From Cydia pomonella (Eukaryota > Arthropoda > Insecta > Lepidoptera > Tortricidae): DNA of 64,000 nt. The notes beneath the pieces were generated by a model. That model was not told the origin of the DNA and made no database searches. It saw only the letters and a list, made by a program, of their open reading frames with translations. Below are positions 30,117 to 38,904 of the stretch, piece by piece. Both the position numbers and the translations under genes were made by a program. Location: positions 5,108,501 to 5,172,500 of the forward strand of contig NC_084708.1 of the NCBI RefSeq assembly GCF_033807575.1. The letters are read 5' to 3'. Positions within the stretch are counted from its first letter, which is position 1. The number at the start of each line of letters is the position of its first letter.

Positions 30117-33100
30117 TCTACATCCCATGAATTTGAACTGGCATTTTTAATTTAACCTTCAAAGAAAGCTGTGAAGACTACTTTTGAGCCACTTTTTGCA
30201 ATGATAATAAATATGGCGTTTATTTTCATTACAACAAAGTAAGTAAGTAAGTAAACACTTTATTGTAAGAGAATAAATAAATATTGATTACATCAGATAT
30301 AACATAATTGTGTAGGTACATTTAGTTTTTTACAATAACCTGAGGTTCTTGTATTCCACAGGCTAGGCTACAAATGTCCCGTAGGCTTCAACGCAGCAGA
30401 ATACTATGTCTCCCTACTCGGGATCCAACTTGACAAGGAGTTCGAAAGCCGAGACCGCATACGGAAGATTTGCGATGAATACCAGAGGTCGGACATCGCA
30501 GCGGAGATTGACGCTAAAGTCGGAGATGTGACGGACGAGCTAGACTATTTTAATGGCACTTTAGATGGAAAGGTAAGTGATGTATTTATCATTCAGAGTC
30601 CCTATAGCAGAAATAATAAATTTGTTTTAAAAAATCATCTTTAAGATCTGCTTACGGGAAATACCTTTCTTCGGGACTGACAAGGTATACCTACAGTTAG
30701 GTATTCTTCATCTCTCCTATTCGGAAAGTTCACCTTTCATAGGCTGATAGCCGGGTGGAAAAATGCATTTCCCACTCTAGGGTGGAAAGTATTTTTTTTT
30801 AATTTGTTTTCGAGCAACGGCAAACAGCCGTATTATGCTATATTATCCAGTTATAAGCTCTCATATTAGCCTCCGCATTTTCAGACCAAATATTATTCAA
30901 ATTAAAAGGCAATTGCATTGCATTATTAAAAAATATACTTCTTGTATTTAACATTTAAATGTATGAAATAAACCAATAAACGGCAATAAAAATTAATTCT
31001 TCTATTCTCCGATCAATATTTGCCGAGATATACTGAAGAACCTCAATATCTTATTAAATATAGATCGGAGAAAAAACTGTATCTAACAAAACATATTTAT
31101 TTAAATACATTCAGTTTAACCAATATTTGTTAATATATCAATATAAATGACGATGAATGTTTAAAATATCATTACATTCATTCATTCAGTTTCACATTTT
31201 TTAAGGCGCGTATACATTAAAGCCGTTTTAGATCCCAATCACATCCCAATTTGAGATCGGATTGTCTATGGTTTTAAAAGATTTTTTTCCGATCATTAAT
31301 TTTACATTTTTTATGTTTAACTTTCCTCATAGTCGAAATGAAAAGTAGAGTGTTTAACTCGGGTAAAAGTAACCATCTCACCCTCGAACTATTGGCGCAC
31401 TTTCCACCCTTGTTCAACAATCTACTATTAGTGAGATAGTTTTTTTCTCCGCTGTTAAAGAATTAATTTTTGTTTAGGGCTTAGCAGTTTGAGATCTTAA
31501 TGCTGATAGCTGACGTGAGGACGAAGCTTGTGGTTGATCATCTTATAATCGCATTCACTGTCAACATTTTCGTAGTGCAACACGCGTAGCCGATTCTAGC
31601 GTTTTCCCGCTTTGTAGAGGAAAGCGACTACGAACAGAGCGCCCGCCGAGCGGGTTTCCGGCACTCAATGCGTTAAGAAAATCTATAAAGTGTTGACTAA
31701 TTCGTGTTTTTGTTTATTTTCAGAATGATTATTTCGACAGATATGTCACTCTGTAAGTATTCATCATCTCTTTAAGTGTGATTAAATATTATGTTTTTTT
31801 CGTATTTTACTGACATTTCTTCGTTTTTTGCAGAGTCAAAGTAAACTATTTCGTTCAGTTCTACTGGCTGATGTGGAGGAACATTCAAACAATAAAGCAC
31901 AACAGTTCAATATGGATAGCAGAATTCGTACTTCTCTTGGTAAATAAATACTGCTATACATGATATATATATTTTCTTAGGTTTCACAGGCAACATGGCT
32001 GGAAATTACTCTTATCACACATCTTCTGAGGTCTAATTTGTCTTCCACAGTTCGTCGGCCTAATTATATCCATTCCCTACATGGGCCACTTCGAGGAGCT
32101 GGATCAGCGCGACATCCAAAACGTAGAGGGGCTGCTGTACCTGACCATCACGGAGACCATCTTCCTGTTCATCTACGCCGTCTTCATCACCTTCCCCAGT
32201 GAAGTGCCGATCTTGCTGAGAGAAACTGCGAGTGGACTGTACTCGCCGACGCCTTATTATCTTTCGAAGATGATATTTTGGGTAAGTTTTGCTGTTTTTC
32301 ATCAGGTTTGCTAGTGCTTACTTAGAGCATCAGCTGCCTTAGCAAAGAGCAACATCAGGATAGTTTCTCCTACATCACTAGTGCAACTTGTCAATAAAGA
32401 ATTGTTAAAGATATGAAAAGGCTCAACGATATGTACGATGCCCAGAAATTCCGTTCCTTTTTTTGATACCTACTTGTTACTAATATTTTGCTAAAATTAT
32501 TGCTTATGATAAAAAGTTTAGCTACTGATATGAACAATGAGCAAATCATTAAGAAAAACCGCAACCGACTTAAATGATGCAATTTACGAAATCGTTGGAT
32601 AAATCAACAGAGCCTTGTTGGGATATCATCACCAAAATTTATCTGTCTCCATTATAAAACAATTACGGGTTAGTCAACATTTGAAAAATATTAAATGAAT
32701 TTGGTATGTTATGAATCATTTGTTGCAACATAAATGATTACTGTATGTCTAATGATAATGTCGTTATGGCGCCTACTATCAAACTAAGAATATGACTGAG
32801 ACTTTCATACCGGATTTCACAGACATTTAAAGTACTATAACAGAGTGGCATTCAGATTTTCAAAATCCCAACTTGATTTGTTATTAATATGATGACACGA
32901 CCTAGACACGACTAGCATTACGTCTCGCGCGCACTGGTAAACATAAACAAGTTAAATAGATTTTTCAAAGTTCCCATAGGCCTCGTTACTTTACGCATAA
33001 AGGATGACTCACGCTAGAATAGTCCGGGTCCGGGCCGAGGCGCCCAACACTTCAGTTCTCGATAGAAAGCATCACGTGATCGTTGATCACGGATGACCCT

Positions 33101-34396
33101 TTAGAGAAAATGAAGTATCGCAAGCCTCGGACCGAACCCGGACGGCACGGAGTCATCCTTAAGTCCATAATATGCGGGCTTATTTAAAGTATATGTGCTT
33201 TTTTCAGATACCTCGTGCCGTGATCGAGCCAACGCTATTCGCGACTCTAGTCTTTTGCGTGGCCGGGCTACATGGAGGGTTCATGGGCTGGCTGGGCTTC
33301 TGCTTCGTGTGTGTTCTCTGTGCCAATTACGCTAACGCTTACGGTTAGTATTCAATATACTCCTACAACCATTTTTGTTTGCTGATATCGTCACGTAAAG
33401 TATTTTGCATCGACACACAGATGCAGTAGGTGTTACAGAGATAGTTGTTTGTCCAGCAGTGAATAAATTGTGGAATATTTTGAATATTGATGACAAAAGA
33501 CGACCATATAATAATAATATATGTCCTTTTAAGGGTTATTAATGTTTACCGAGAAGCTTTTGTTAAGTCTAAGAACAGTCTGTTAAGTAAGTCTATAGCA
33601 GCCGACCTAAAATATTGGACAAGAGGACCAGAAAGTTTTAGGTAATTAAGATATTATTTATTGCACCACAAAATAAAAAAAATACAATAAAGATACAGGT
33701 AGCATGCAGTAAGTGCTTAGCTTATCGCTATAAGTGATCTATTCTAGACAACCTTAGGGTAGCAGCTGACCGCCGAAATATTGGACGAGAGGACCAAAAA
33801 GATTGTAATATTTATGTATTGTATTGTATTGTAGTACGGGCGATTTTCCGCAACTCGACGACTACCGCCTATTTTGCGTGACATGTAATATTTATGACCA
33901 GGCTTTACATATATCAAGAATAGTGGATAAAGAAACCACTGCGACAATCCAACACTAAGACATACATCTTTCAGACAGCTTTACTTATACCAATTTCTAT
34001 TTTCCAGGTTCGTTCCTCTCAGCCGTGTTCGACAAGATGGAGACTGCAGCTTTAGTCGCAGTACCTTTCGACCTGATCGGCACCATGTTCTCCGGCATCT
34101 ACCTGAACCTCGGTAGCGCCTCCCCCTACTTCTCCTGGCTTCGATTCGTCTCCGGTTTCTACTACGGCGTCGAATCCATCTCCATCCTCCAATGGGATTC
34201 TATAGAGTCAATCACTTGTGTTAACATCCCTGGAATACCTTGCATCAAGACTGGCCCGGAGGTCTTAAATAGGTTCGGATTTGAAGAGGTCAACTTTTGG
34301 AGGAACTGCGTATGTTTGTGTGTGATGTATTGTATAGCGCATTTTATAGCTTATCTTATGGTTATTAAGAGGAGTAGGGGAACACCTGTGTACTAA
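7893..34396 (+). CDS. ABCG half-transporter, white/brown/ok clade (gene 1)
   Basis: Assembled CDS of 11 exons: 7893-8103, 10961-11009, 11127-11310, 12788-12940, 18289-18527, 30362-30572, 31724-31752, 31834-31939, 32051-32281, 33208-33343, 34008-34396. The sum is 1938 bp, 645 aa plus stop, with all junctions GT-AG and in phase. Seen: N-terminal nucleotide-binding domain with Walker A GSSGAGKT (about 85-92), Q-loop Q131, signature LSGGE (186-190), Walker B ILFCDEP (206-212) and H-loop H243, followed by a C-terminal membrane domain. This NBD-then-TMD order and length fit a eukaryotic ABCG half-transporter that must dimerise. Family knowledge: insect white, scarlet, brown and lepidopteran ok move ommochrome, pteridine or urate precursors into pigment or urate granules. 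The linker with ESRDRI..ICD resembles white, while the C-terminal PCIKTG resembles brown. I cannot decide between brown, ok and another white paralogue. Intron 4 is 5.3 kb and intron 5 is 11.8 kb, both filled with repeats. Confidence 0.93.
8139..8294 (+). pseudogene. Partial tandem copy of gene 1 exon 1
   Basis: This closely matches 7952-8103, including the donor (GGAG|gtacgt). The repeat unit is about 190 bp and carries some 35 bp of intron. A 4-bp insertion (GCATAAGTAG where the exon has GCATGG) creates a stop and a frameshift. There is no acceptor in front of it. It is a decayed pseudo-exon directly downstream of its parent. Confidence 0.9.
8301..8556 (-). mobile_element. tRNA-derived SINE
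   Basis: Near full-length copy in reverse. On the minus strand it has a tRNA-like head (A-box near 'cctagtgggtag', B-box 'gggttcaaatcc'), the body 'cttattgagcttactgtggg' and a (TTTA)n tail. It is inserted right behind the exon 1 copy of gene 1. Confidence 0.88.
9226..9300 (+). mobile_element. SINE fragment with B-box
   Basis: The only plus-strand copy seen: 'cccgggtctgaatcccggtt' followed by 'agggcatatttacttgtgt', i.e. the B-box and the start of the body. The tail is not recognisable. Confidence 0.65.
10091..10338 (-). mobile_element. tRNA-derived SINE
   Basis: Same family as 8301-8556, near full-length, with the head 'ggcctagtcgg' and B-box 'gggttcgaatcccgg' on the minus strand. In intron 1 of gene 1. 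Confidence 0.9.
10961..11009 (+). CDS. Gene 1 exon 2 (strand before Walker A)
   Basis: A 49-bp exon between tcttttgcag and gtaagt. It encodes VSGVLSSGNLVALMG and the first part of Walker A; the serine codon is split AG|T across the intron. Gene 2 has an exon of identical length and phase at 50306-50258. Confidence 0.92.
11127..11310 (+). CDS. Gene 1 exon 3 (Walker A lysine to Q-loop)
   Basis: The exon encodes GAGKTTLLAAISRR, the beta-hairpin insert and the Q-loop FVPQEDLAIDDLTVTEH. The acceptor is tttcatag and the donor ATG|gtaaca; the exon ends in phase 0. Confidence 0.94.
11575..11687 (+). pseudogene. Partial copy of gene 1 exon 3
   Basis: It contains a near copy of the exon 3 stretch encoding the Q-loop (ISEFVPQEDLAIDDRTV can be read), plus a fainter match to the 'aagagtgcga' part with an internal deletion between them. 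It ends at GAACACAAATG and lacks the rest of the exon and the donor. A (TCTA)n tail lies directly in front, so a mobile-element end abuts the copy. It lies downstream of its parent exon. Confidence 0.85.
12290..12505 (+). repeat. Lepidopteran interspersed repeat (LINE 3' region type)
   Basis: The stretch 'cagccttttatcgcccactgctgagcataggcctctct' and what follows is a widespread lepidopteran repeat, related to LINE coding or 3' sequence on the reverse strand. It lies in intron 3 of gene 1. Confidence 0.7.
12788..12940 (+). CDS. Gene 1 exon 4 (ABC signature)
   Basis: 153 bp, 51 codons, phase 0 on both sides. It encodes the helical subdomain (ARLMMDKRSSSAVRTRRIHQ) and the ABC signature LSGGERKRVALA. 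The acceptor is cttacacag and the donor CAG|gtaaca. Confidence 0.94.
12978..13022 (+). pseudogene. Short decayed copy of part of gene 1 exon 4
   Basis: About 45 bp (atcctcag..gaactag..aatccagcagctt) resemble the exon 4 sequence atcatctgcagtgagaactagaagaatccaccagct, with small gaps. It sits only about 40 bp after the parent exon's donor. It is short and gapped, so weaker than the other copies, but its position fits the same pattern. Confidence 0.6.
14052..14364 (+). pseudogene. Inverted, broken copy of the exon at 16411-16721
   Basis: Same exon in the opposite orientation 2 kb away, with a conserved acceptor (ttattctag) and high similarity throughout. It is broken by an in-frame TAG where the other copy has the Trp codon of GDW, and by a small insertion before YLQL. 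The donor position reads gtgcta. The two copies form a large inverted pair. Confidence 0.85.
15063..15560 (-). repeat. 'agggttccgtacc...cgcacttaaccggg' lepidopteran repeat
   Basis: A related family: begins 'tttttagggttccgtacc', contains 'cagtccgtctgtcatcgc', and ends near 'aactcgcacttaaccggg'. In intron 4 of gene 1. Confidence 0.7.
15951..16084 (-). mobile_element. Truncated SINE, tail half
   Basis: Only the body (caacacaaaccttattaagc on the minus strand) to the 'ttgttcttgagttatgg' part; the tRNA head is missing. Confidence 0.82.
16085..16377 (-). mobile_element. tRNA-derived SINE
   Basis: Near full-length with a long (TTTA)n tail at the low-coordinate end. The B-box is slightly changed (gggttcggatcc). 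Directly adjacent to a truncated copy at 15951-16084, so one probably inserted next to or into the tail of the other. Confidence 0.9.
16411..16721 (-). CDS. Exon-like sequence, ommochrome-binding-protein-like (tentative)
   Basis: An open exon of 311 bp between a strong acceptor (ctttttctag) and a weak donor (AAAA|gtatta), inside intron 4 of gene 1 on the opposite strand. It encodes a hydrophobic leader (KIYVLALAVLAVGYLLG), then QMAIDRKNNILYLQ and GITVDQDSTLLYL. From family memory this layout (signal peptide, then AIDRxNNxLY and xTVDxxxxxVY blades) resembles lepidopteran ommochrome-binding proteins, a beta-propeller fold. I found no start codon or further exons, so it may be one exon of a nested gene or an orphan fragment. 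The assignment is uncertain. Confidence 0.4.
16742..16810 (+). repeat. Lepidopteran repeat fragment
   Basis: 'accaacttcagagtttttgaaggaggttttcaattcgtcgga' is a frequent moth repeat; a relative may begin at 13508 ('taaccgactacttttcccagg'). Confidence 0.5.
17465..17811 (-). mobile_element. 3' end of a CR1/Jockey-type LINE
   Basis: Encodes the C-terminal part of a LINE ORF2 (RRQGVHPHTLKPKWSRTVRI, FLARTLRLWNELPAEVFP, RACNTSGVAG) followed by the 3' UTR with 'cgacggtggcaagcaagcat'. Only the last 100 codons or so remain. It sits in intron 4 of gene 1. Confidence 0.85.
18289..18527 (+). CDS. Gene 1 exon 5 (Walker B, D-loop, H-loop)
   Basis: 239 bp, the same length as the equivalent exon of gene 2 (48016-47778). 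It encodes LLNDPPILFCDEPTTGLDS (Walker B and D-loop) and ICSVHQPAS (H-loop). The acceptor is cctttcag, the donor TTC|gtgagt, and the exon ends in phase 2. Confidence 0.95.
18552..18645 (+). pseudogene. Partial copy of gene 1 exon 5
   Basis: It begins 25 bp after the parent's donor. It matches the parent's H-loop stretch (catatgctcagt..accaaccggc), skips about 50 bp, then matches the exon end (catgagacgattgaacaaactgatc). The internal deletion and changed 3' end make it non-functional. Confidence 0.88.
19140..19229 (+). other. GC-rich orphan exon-like segment
   Basis: A very GC-rich open stretch in AT-rich intron 5 of gene 1. Read from an upstream tag it gives SKYQGLMSYEEVSLTG then an R/P/G/A-rich tail to RNK, followed by a donor-like AAG|gtatgc. 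It ends in phase 0 and so does not fit between exons 5 and 6 of gene 1 (phase 2). I do not recognise the peptide. It could be an exon of a nested gene or a fragment carried in by a transposon. Confidence 0.4.
19320..19457. mobile_element. Fold-back element, 138 bp
   Basis: Ends 'tatgcaacgttgtataag' and 'cttatacaactgttgcata' are inverted. The interior also pairs (tacaatgt..acattgta; cgtggcgt..acgccac). Confidence 0.8.
20805..21035 (-). mobile_element. LINE C-terminal fragment
   Basis: Reads SGRPRTTWRRSVE and ELEVAAQDRDKW, the usual C-terminal tail of insect endonuclease-RT proteins, followed by a GAT-rich 3' end (catcatcatc on the minus strand). Only this tail remains. Confidence 0.75.
21806..21895. 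mobile_element. Short fold-back repeat
   Basis: Ends 'ttgtcagtagaaaaaggc' and 'gcctttttctactgacaa' are inverted, 90 bp. A related copy is at 52486-52560 (taga..aaaaggcgcgaaatt, ttttctactgac). Confidence 0.8.
23585..23725. mobile_element. MITE with long terminal inverted repeats
   Basis: Left 'tagccaacgtgccaatcg', right end its near reverse complement 'cgattgccacgttggcta', 141 bp. Confidence 0.85.
24966..25104. mobile_element. MITE with 35-bp terminal inverted repeats
   Basis: Ends 'gaccaagataactctgcagc' and its reverse complement; the match continues through 'gatttttatagcac'. 139 bp, in intron 5 of gene 1. Confidence 0.88.
25375..25920. mobile_element. Candidate MITE, 'ggggccttattcgacatg' end
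   Basis: Begins with a lepidopteran MITE end and carries internal pairing (caacacttgattctatc against its complement). The right end is probably the eroded 'gtcgataaagg' at 25911-25919. A similar end in the opposite direction stands at 29905-29924. Confidence 0.55.
27994..28236 (-). mobile_element. Jockey-like reverse transcriptase fragment
   Basis: 80-codon open piece with FFTRWRLCPNPSKTEVCCFH and YSPKYLGVTL, typical of the RT thumb-proximal region of Jockey-type LINEs. The rest of the element is absent. Confidence 0.85.
28764..28932 (-). mobile_element. Second SINE-like family, copy 1
   Basis: 'ccatctgaccttctaaccc', 'ccttattggggctac' and 'accgaaaag' with a B-box-like 'gccgggattaggaccca' at its high-coordinate end. 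A common lepidopteran tRNA-type repeat, read on the minus strand. Confidence 0.65.
29820..29924. mobile_element. MITE end fragment, 'catgtcgaataagggccc'
   Basis: Right-hand end of the same MITE family as 25375-25920, also with 'gtgttgat' and 'cacatcaaatgg'. The matching left end was not found nearby. Confidence 0.5.
30076..30114. repeat. (TC)n microsatellite
   Basis: About 19 TC units in intron 5 of gene 1, about 250 bp before exon 6. Confidence 0.95.
30362..30572 (+). CDS. Gene 1 exon 6 (NBD-TMD linker)
   Basis: The exon encodes LGYKCPVGFNAAEYYVSLL, the conserved end of the ABCG nucleotide-binding domain, then an acidic linker with ESRDRIRKICDEY, which resembles the same region of white. 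It starts by completing the split serine codon (TC|G) and ends in phase 0 at AAG|gtaagt. Confidence 0.94.
31724..31752 (+). CDS. Gene 1 exon 7 (micro-exon, 29 bp)
   Basis: Encodes NDYFDRYVT. It is supported by cag and gtaagt at its edges and by the exact phase match to both neighbours. Without it exons 6 and 8 do not join in frame. Confidence 0.88.
31834..31939 (+). CDS. Gene 1 exon 8 (start of membrane domain)
   Basis: Encodes the amphipathic helix YFVQFYWLMWRNIQTIKHN, typical of the entry to an ABCG membrane domain, and the first half of TM1 (IWIAEFVLLL). The acceptor is tttttgcag and the donor TTG|gtaaat. Confidence 0.93.
32051..32281 (+). CDS. Gene 1 exon 9 (TM1-TM3)
   Basis: 77 codons, phase 0 at both ends. 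Encodes the rest of TM1 (FVGLIISIPYMG), the DQRDIQNVEGLLYL segment, a membrane helix (ETIFLFIYAVFITF) and the conserved EVPILLRE loop. It matches the gene 2 exon at 45648-45434. Confidence 0.94.
33001..33159. mobile_element. Fold-back element, GC-rich ends
   Basis: Left 'aggatgactcacgct' with 'gtccgggtccgggccgaggc', right 'gcctcggaccgaacccggac' with 'cggagtcatcct'. Imperfect inverted repeat of 159 bp, in intron 9 of gene 1, about 50 bp before exon 10. Confidence 0.78.
33208..33343 (+). CDS. Gene 1 exon 10 (TM helices)
   Basis: 136 bp, identical in length and phase to the gene 2 exon at 42684-42549, and both begin with the codons for IPR. It encodes two hydrophobic helices. The acceptor is ttttcag and the donor ACG|gttagt. 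Confidence 0.94.
34008..34396 (+). CDS. Gene 1 exon 11 (C-terminal TMs, stop)
   Basis: Encodes VPFDLIGTMFSGIYLN, the extracellular loop with paired cysteines (CVNIPGIPCIKTG), the last membrane helix and the TAA stop at 34394-34396. The loop cysteines and C-terminal layout match white/brown-type ABCG proteins. Confidence 0.95.
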
Positions 34397-34902
34397 TTTA
34401 AGTATTTAATAGAATTTTTGAATGTTTTCTCATAAAAGTTGATGTCTCTAGAAGTCGTCGTAAAAGCCCTTTTGGCAAGAAATTGTTTTATATAGATCTG
34501 AAGGAATAAGCAAGGCGATATATCAAATTTCGGCCAAAAATTACTTTAGTGACATTCGCTAAGAGATACATAGTAAAACAGAAATGGGTTTTTGTAATAA
34601 AAGGTTGAGGGTGGCAAGAGAAACATTTTATTTATTACATTTTTGTTTTATTATCTACCGTAACCTTAAGATTAAGATTTGATATAAAACGTAAGTTTTT
34701 GGTATATACCTATATGAAGAACCTCCATTTATTTTTTAAGACTAATTTAATTTATATTACCGTTAGGTGCCCACGTTTTCCTCATAATCTGACGGTTTAT
34801 AGGTTTGATGTGTTTAGTACAAATTATTATTTGTAAAATTATATTTATTTTTAATATCTTTAGCTTTTGTAGCTAGGTAATAGGTTTTTTTTGTTTTATA
34901 TC

Positions 34903-34908
34903 AATAAA
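34903..34908 (+). promoter_or_regulatory. Candidate polyadenylation signal of gene 1
   Basis: AATAAA about 510 bp after the stop codon, followed by T-rich DNA. I found no stronger candidate nearer the stop. It implies a 3' UTR of roughly 0.5 kb. Confidence 0.5.
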
Positions 34909-35799
34909 ACTTTTACGACATTAGATACGAGAAAATATGATATTTAATAATATGCGGTCCATGACTATTCCTTGTATAACTTTATATTGTTATGTAGATG
35001 ATACAACGTTTTAAGCACAACTAAAAATTATCGATGTTTAGTACGATGTTGTTAGGAGGCACATTCTGATTTATAATCTACTAAAGATCTATTATGTACC
35101 TTAGATATTTGACTACAATATAAATTCAGTGTAAAAATATGTCTTATTAGATACTTAATATTATAAATGTCTATAACAAGTTATCGTTGTCCCTGCCTCG
35201 TGCATAGTATTTATAGTCATATTTAAAGAAAAATAGTATTTTAAGATATAAAACAGTGCCAAATAAGATTGAAGATTTAAAATAATAAGTACTATTTTTA
35301 AACTTATTTACGCGGCCAATATTCACATAAATACATATCTAAACACGCCTCTATTGTCAGGCGTTAAAAGTGTATGTTCAGATATTTTCTGCTGGCTTTG
35401 CTGACATATATTATATCTGAAAACTGATAAACAACCTACTCAAATTTCTAAGATTACAAATCTGTTCGAAAGTAAATGGAGATTTTAAATCTAAGTACAC
35501 CCATTAAAATATCTTACGGTTTCTTATGCAACCGCGCATCATCAAACATAGATAAAAAACATGAATTGAACGGTGATTATCGTCGGTCATTAATTTACCG
35601 CTTTAAAATTTGAGTAGGTAAGTAAGCACTAAATAATTGCTATTAAGCTGTGTGCTAGTGTTAAAGCCATTAATCTTTTGACATTTTATGATCCATTTAT
35701 TTATTTCTTATCTCAGGTTGGACATTTTATAATATGAATTTAAAGATGAAATACAAAAAATCATACAAAATATATTTAAACATATTATAAAAAAAAACC

Positions 35800-35975
35800 A
35801 ACCTAGGGTGCCGCCAGCAGCGGGGCAGTGCCCAAGCTGCCGGTGGTCAGGGCCGCAGAGAGAGGAACCGCCGGACTATCCGCGCCGTGTCCAAGATCAC
35901 CGCCTTCTGCATCTGACCCTTGATCTAACCAACTAGCGAGAGTCTCTCAAGGTGTTGGTCGAGACTCTTCGCTAT
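35800..35975. repeat. GC-rich segment, probable repeat
   Basis: GC-rich island in the AT-rich gap between genes ('ggtgccgccagcagcggggc'). No open frame or splice sites that fit a gene. Class unknown. Confidence 0.4.
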
Positions 35976-36221
35976 GAGACATTTTATTTTTATTATTAGG
36001 GGTATTGTGGGTCTTTGATTGCCACGTCGACTAATAAGCAGTGATTTATTGTGACGGCCCTTTAAAGCTATGCCCGTTGAATCCAGGAAATTCCAGATTA
36101 TTTTGACCGTGTGACATGATTATGCGTTGTCCCGCCATTTTGCCACGGCTCATTTGGGAGTCTGGGGTCCGCTCGGTAACCAAAAGACAAGAATTTACAT
36201 TGGCATTAGTTTTTACCACAG

Positions 36222-36345
36222 CGACTGCCATCTGACCTTCCTGAGGGGAAATTAGGCCTAATTGGGACTAGTTCGGTTTCCAGGAGATGTTTCACCGAAA
36301 AGCTATCGGTAAAAATGGTCAATAGTATTTACAGAATCCTCGAAA
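36222..36345 (-). mobile_element. Second SINE-like family, copy 2 (truncated)
   Basis: Shares 'gccatctgaccttcc', 'gaggggaaattaggcc' and 'accgaaaagctatcgg' with 28764-28932. It lacks the B-box end. Confidence 0.6.
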
Positions 36346-37284
36346 ACTCATTTTTATTGTTTGTCGCATTCTCGTAATCATTTAGTAATTTTTCAATATC
36401 AGTTACAGCATAGACTTACGGTTGTTACGCGCGGTGGAAAGAATAAAGCATACAAACTTTTCTTGAATCTCTTATCCCTAATTACTATTATAAGCTCATC
36501 GTCATAGTCATATCATTGCATACATTTTATACATCTACTATTGTAAGTGTATCATTGTAATGAGTTTTAATGAAAAATATTCATAATATAAAATTTAAAT
36601 TAAATGATTCGATACAAAATATCTTTTTCTTTTTATCCTCAATACCTGAAGGTCTATTTGGACGTTAAAATCTTAAGAGCTTAATACTTATTTATAAAAT
36701 TGATACCTATGGCTCCACGACGGGGCATTGATGGCGTGAAGTTCCACGGTGTCTTCAATTTAAATTTTAGTATTGGTTATTTCACGTATAGAGCCACCCT
36801 ACATTTGCCTCTCCCGGGCTTCGGCGTCTAGCCAACTCTATGGCTGCTGCTCCACGCAACGTTGACGCAACTGCGCAGCGACGCCATTTTCCATAACGCT
36901 GACGACTAGACATAGACGCTAGTGTGGAGTGACCTAAGCTACACATCAATGGCTTACACAGTAAATACAAAAGTCTTGTGTGAAATTATTTGTATCCTCT
37001 CCTCTTTTATGGGCTCATACGCCTAGAACACCTAAAGCCTAAAGCCGTCATTAAGTCATCAGAGACAAGTATAATAATATAGTGTTATGTTATGGCAGAC
37101 GCTGTCAGAGGAACCTTCATACTTTCAAGTAAGGTTTCCATTAGCTCGCTTGCACCCGGGACTTTGGCATGTCAGTGACTATTTTGTTTATTTATGACTT
37201 AAAGCGTTCAAATCGCAAAGCAAAATCGCAAATCGGAAGGTTAAAGCGTAAATTGGCCATCACTCGTAGAATAGTCAAAAGTTA

Positions 37285-37842
37285 AAAAAGCGGCCAAGTG
37301 CGAGTCGAACTCGCCCGTTCCGTACCATTTATGACGTATTAAAAAAAACTACTAGATCTCGTTCAAAGTTCAAACCAATTTTCGATGGAAGTTTGCATGG
37401 TAATATATATCATATATTTTTTTTAGATTTTTTATTCTGTTATTCTAGAAGTTACAGGGGGGGGGGGGCATATTTTTTCACTTTGGAAGTGTCTCTCACG
37501 CAAACTATTCAGTTTAGAAAAAAATTATATTAGAAACCTCAATATCATTTTTAAAGACCTATCCATAGATACCCTACACGTATGGGTTCGATGAAAAAAA
37601 ATTTTTTGAGTTTCAATTCTAAGTTCAGGAACCCCAAAAATTTATTGTTTTTTTTTGTGTGAAAATCTTAATGCGATTCATAGAATACATCTACTTACCA
37701 AGTTTGAACAGTATAACTATAGTATAGTACTATATCTTATAGTTTCGGAAAAAAGTGGCTGTGACATAAACGGGCAGACAGACGGACATGACGAATCTAT
37801 AAGGGTTCCGTTTTTTGCCATTTGGCTACGGAACCCTAAAAA
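37285..37842 (+). repeat. 'gcggccaag...ggaaccct' lepidopteran repeat, plus orientation
   Basis: Starts 'agcggccaagtgcgagtcg' and ends 'ccatttggctacggaaccct', with an internal run of 12 G. A very common non-autonomous repeat in moths. It lies between the convergent 3' ends of genes 1 and 2. Confidence 0.8.
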
Positions 37843-38039
37843 GCGCTTAGGTCAGGCGCGGAATGCGGACAAATCCCCACCATCCCATTTTAAAAGTTTG
37901 GCGAGTGTTGCCTTAAACCTAGATAAGATTAGATACCTATATTTAGGCTGTGTTTTTTAGGGTTCCGTAGCCAAATGGCAAAAAACGGAACCCTTATAGA
38001 TTTTTTTCGGCTAGAATATATGTTATAATAACAAATAGC

Positions 38040-38713
38040 ACTTTTTAGGGTTCCGTAGCCGAATGGCATAAAACGGAACCCTTATAGTTTCGCCATGTCC
38101 GTCTGTCTGTCTGTCTGTCCGAGGCTTTGCTGAAATTTGGCATGGATATATAAATCAATAAAGCCGACAAAGTCGTACAATAAAATCTAAAAATATAATT
38201 TTTTTTAGGGTACCTCCCCTACACGTAAAGTGGGGGTGAAATTTTTTTTTCGCTTCAACCCTAGAGTGTGGGTATCGTTGGAAAGATCTTTCAAAACTAA
38301 TATGGGTTTTCAAGAAACATTTTTTGATAAAGTGAATATATTCGGAGATAATCGCTCCGAAAGAAAAAAAAATGTCCCCCCCCCCCTCTAACTTTTGAAC
38401 CATAGGTCCAAAAAATATGAAAAAAATCGTGGAAGTAGAGCTTAAGAAAGACATTAAATGAAAACTATAGCGGACATGATCAGTTTAGCTGTTTTTGAGT
38501 TATCGCAAAAAGTTTTCCCTTCATAGTAAAAAGACTGACTTTAATTAGGTACTGGTTATGCAAATTTGCCTATTTGTTTAACTCGGGTGAAAGGTACCGT
38601 TTCATCCCTTGGTTAACAATTTACTATACTTTAAGCTCCAGTTTAGCTTATTGTGACGGAAGATTAACTACGGAACCCTACACTGAGCGTGGCCCGACAT
38701 GCTCTTGGCCGGT
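38040..38713 (-). repeat. 'ggttccgtagcc...ggccg' lepidopteran repeat, minus orientation
   Basis: Same family as 37285-37842 but inverted: starts 'tttttagggttccgtagcc' and ends 'cccgacatgctcttggccgg', with an internal run of 11 C. A shorter end fragment of the same family stands at 37953-38010. Confidence 0.78.
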
Positions 38714-38904
38714 TATTATTTTTTAAATAGGGTTTCGCAACAAAATCCCAATGTTTGTATTTTGGGGGTTGTTCAGCCCACAGTGAGTTGCCGTCCATAT
38801 GTAATGTAACCTTTGGATTTTTTAAATAAAACACTCATAGTTATTTAAGTTTTTAATTAAATAATACTTATAATATTCATTTTATCACCAATGAATCAAT
38901 AATA

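Larger units (their letters stand above)
18646..30361. other. Large intron 5 of gene 1
   Basis: 11.7 kb between the exon 5 copy and exon 6. Contains the orphan GC-rich segment at 19140, four MITEs or fold-backs, three LINE or SINE fragments and a microsatellite, all listed. No nested gene can be supported. Confidence 0.65.
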
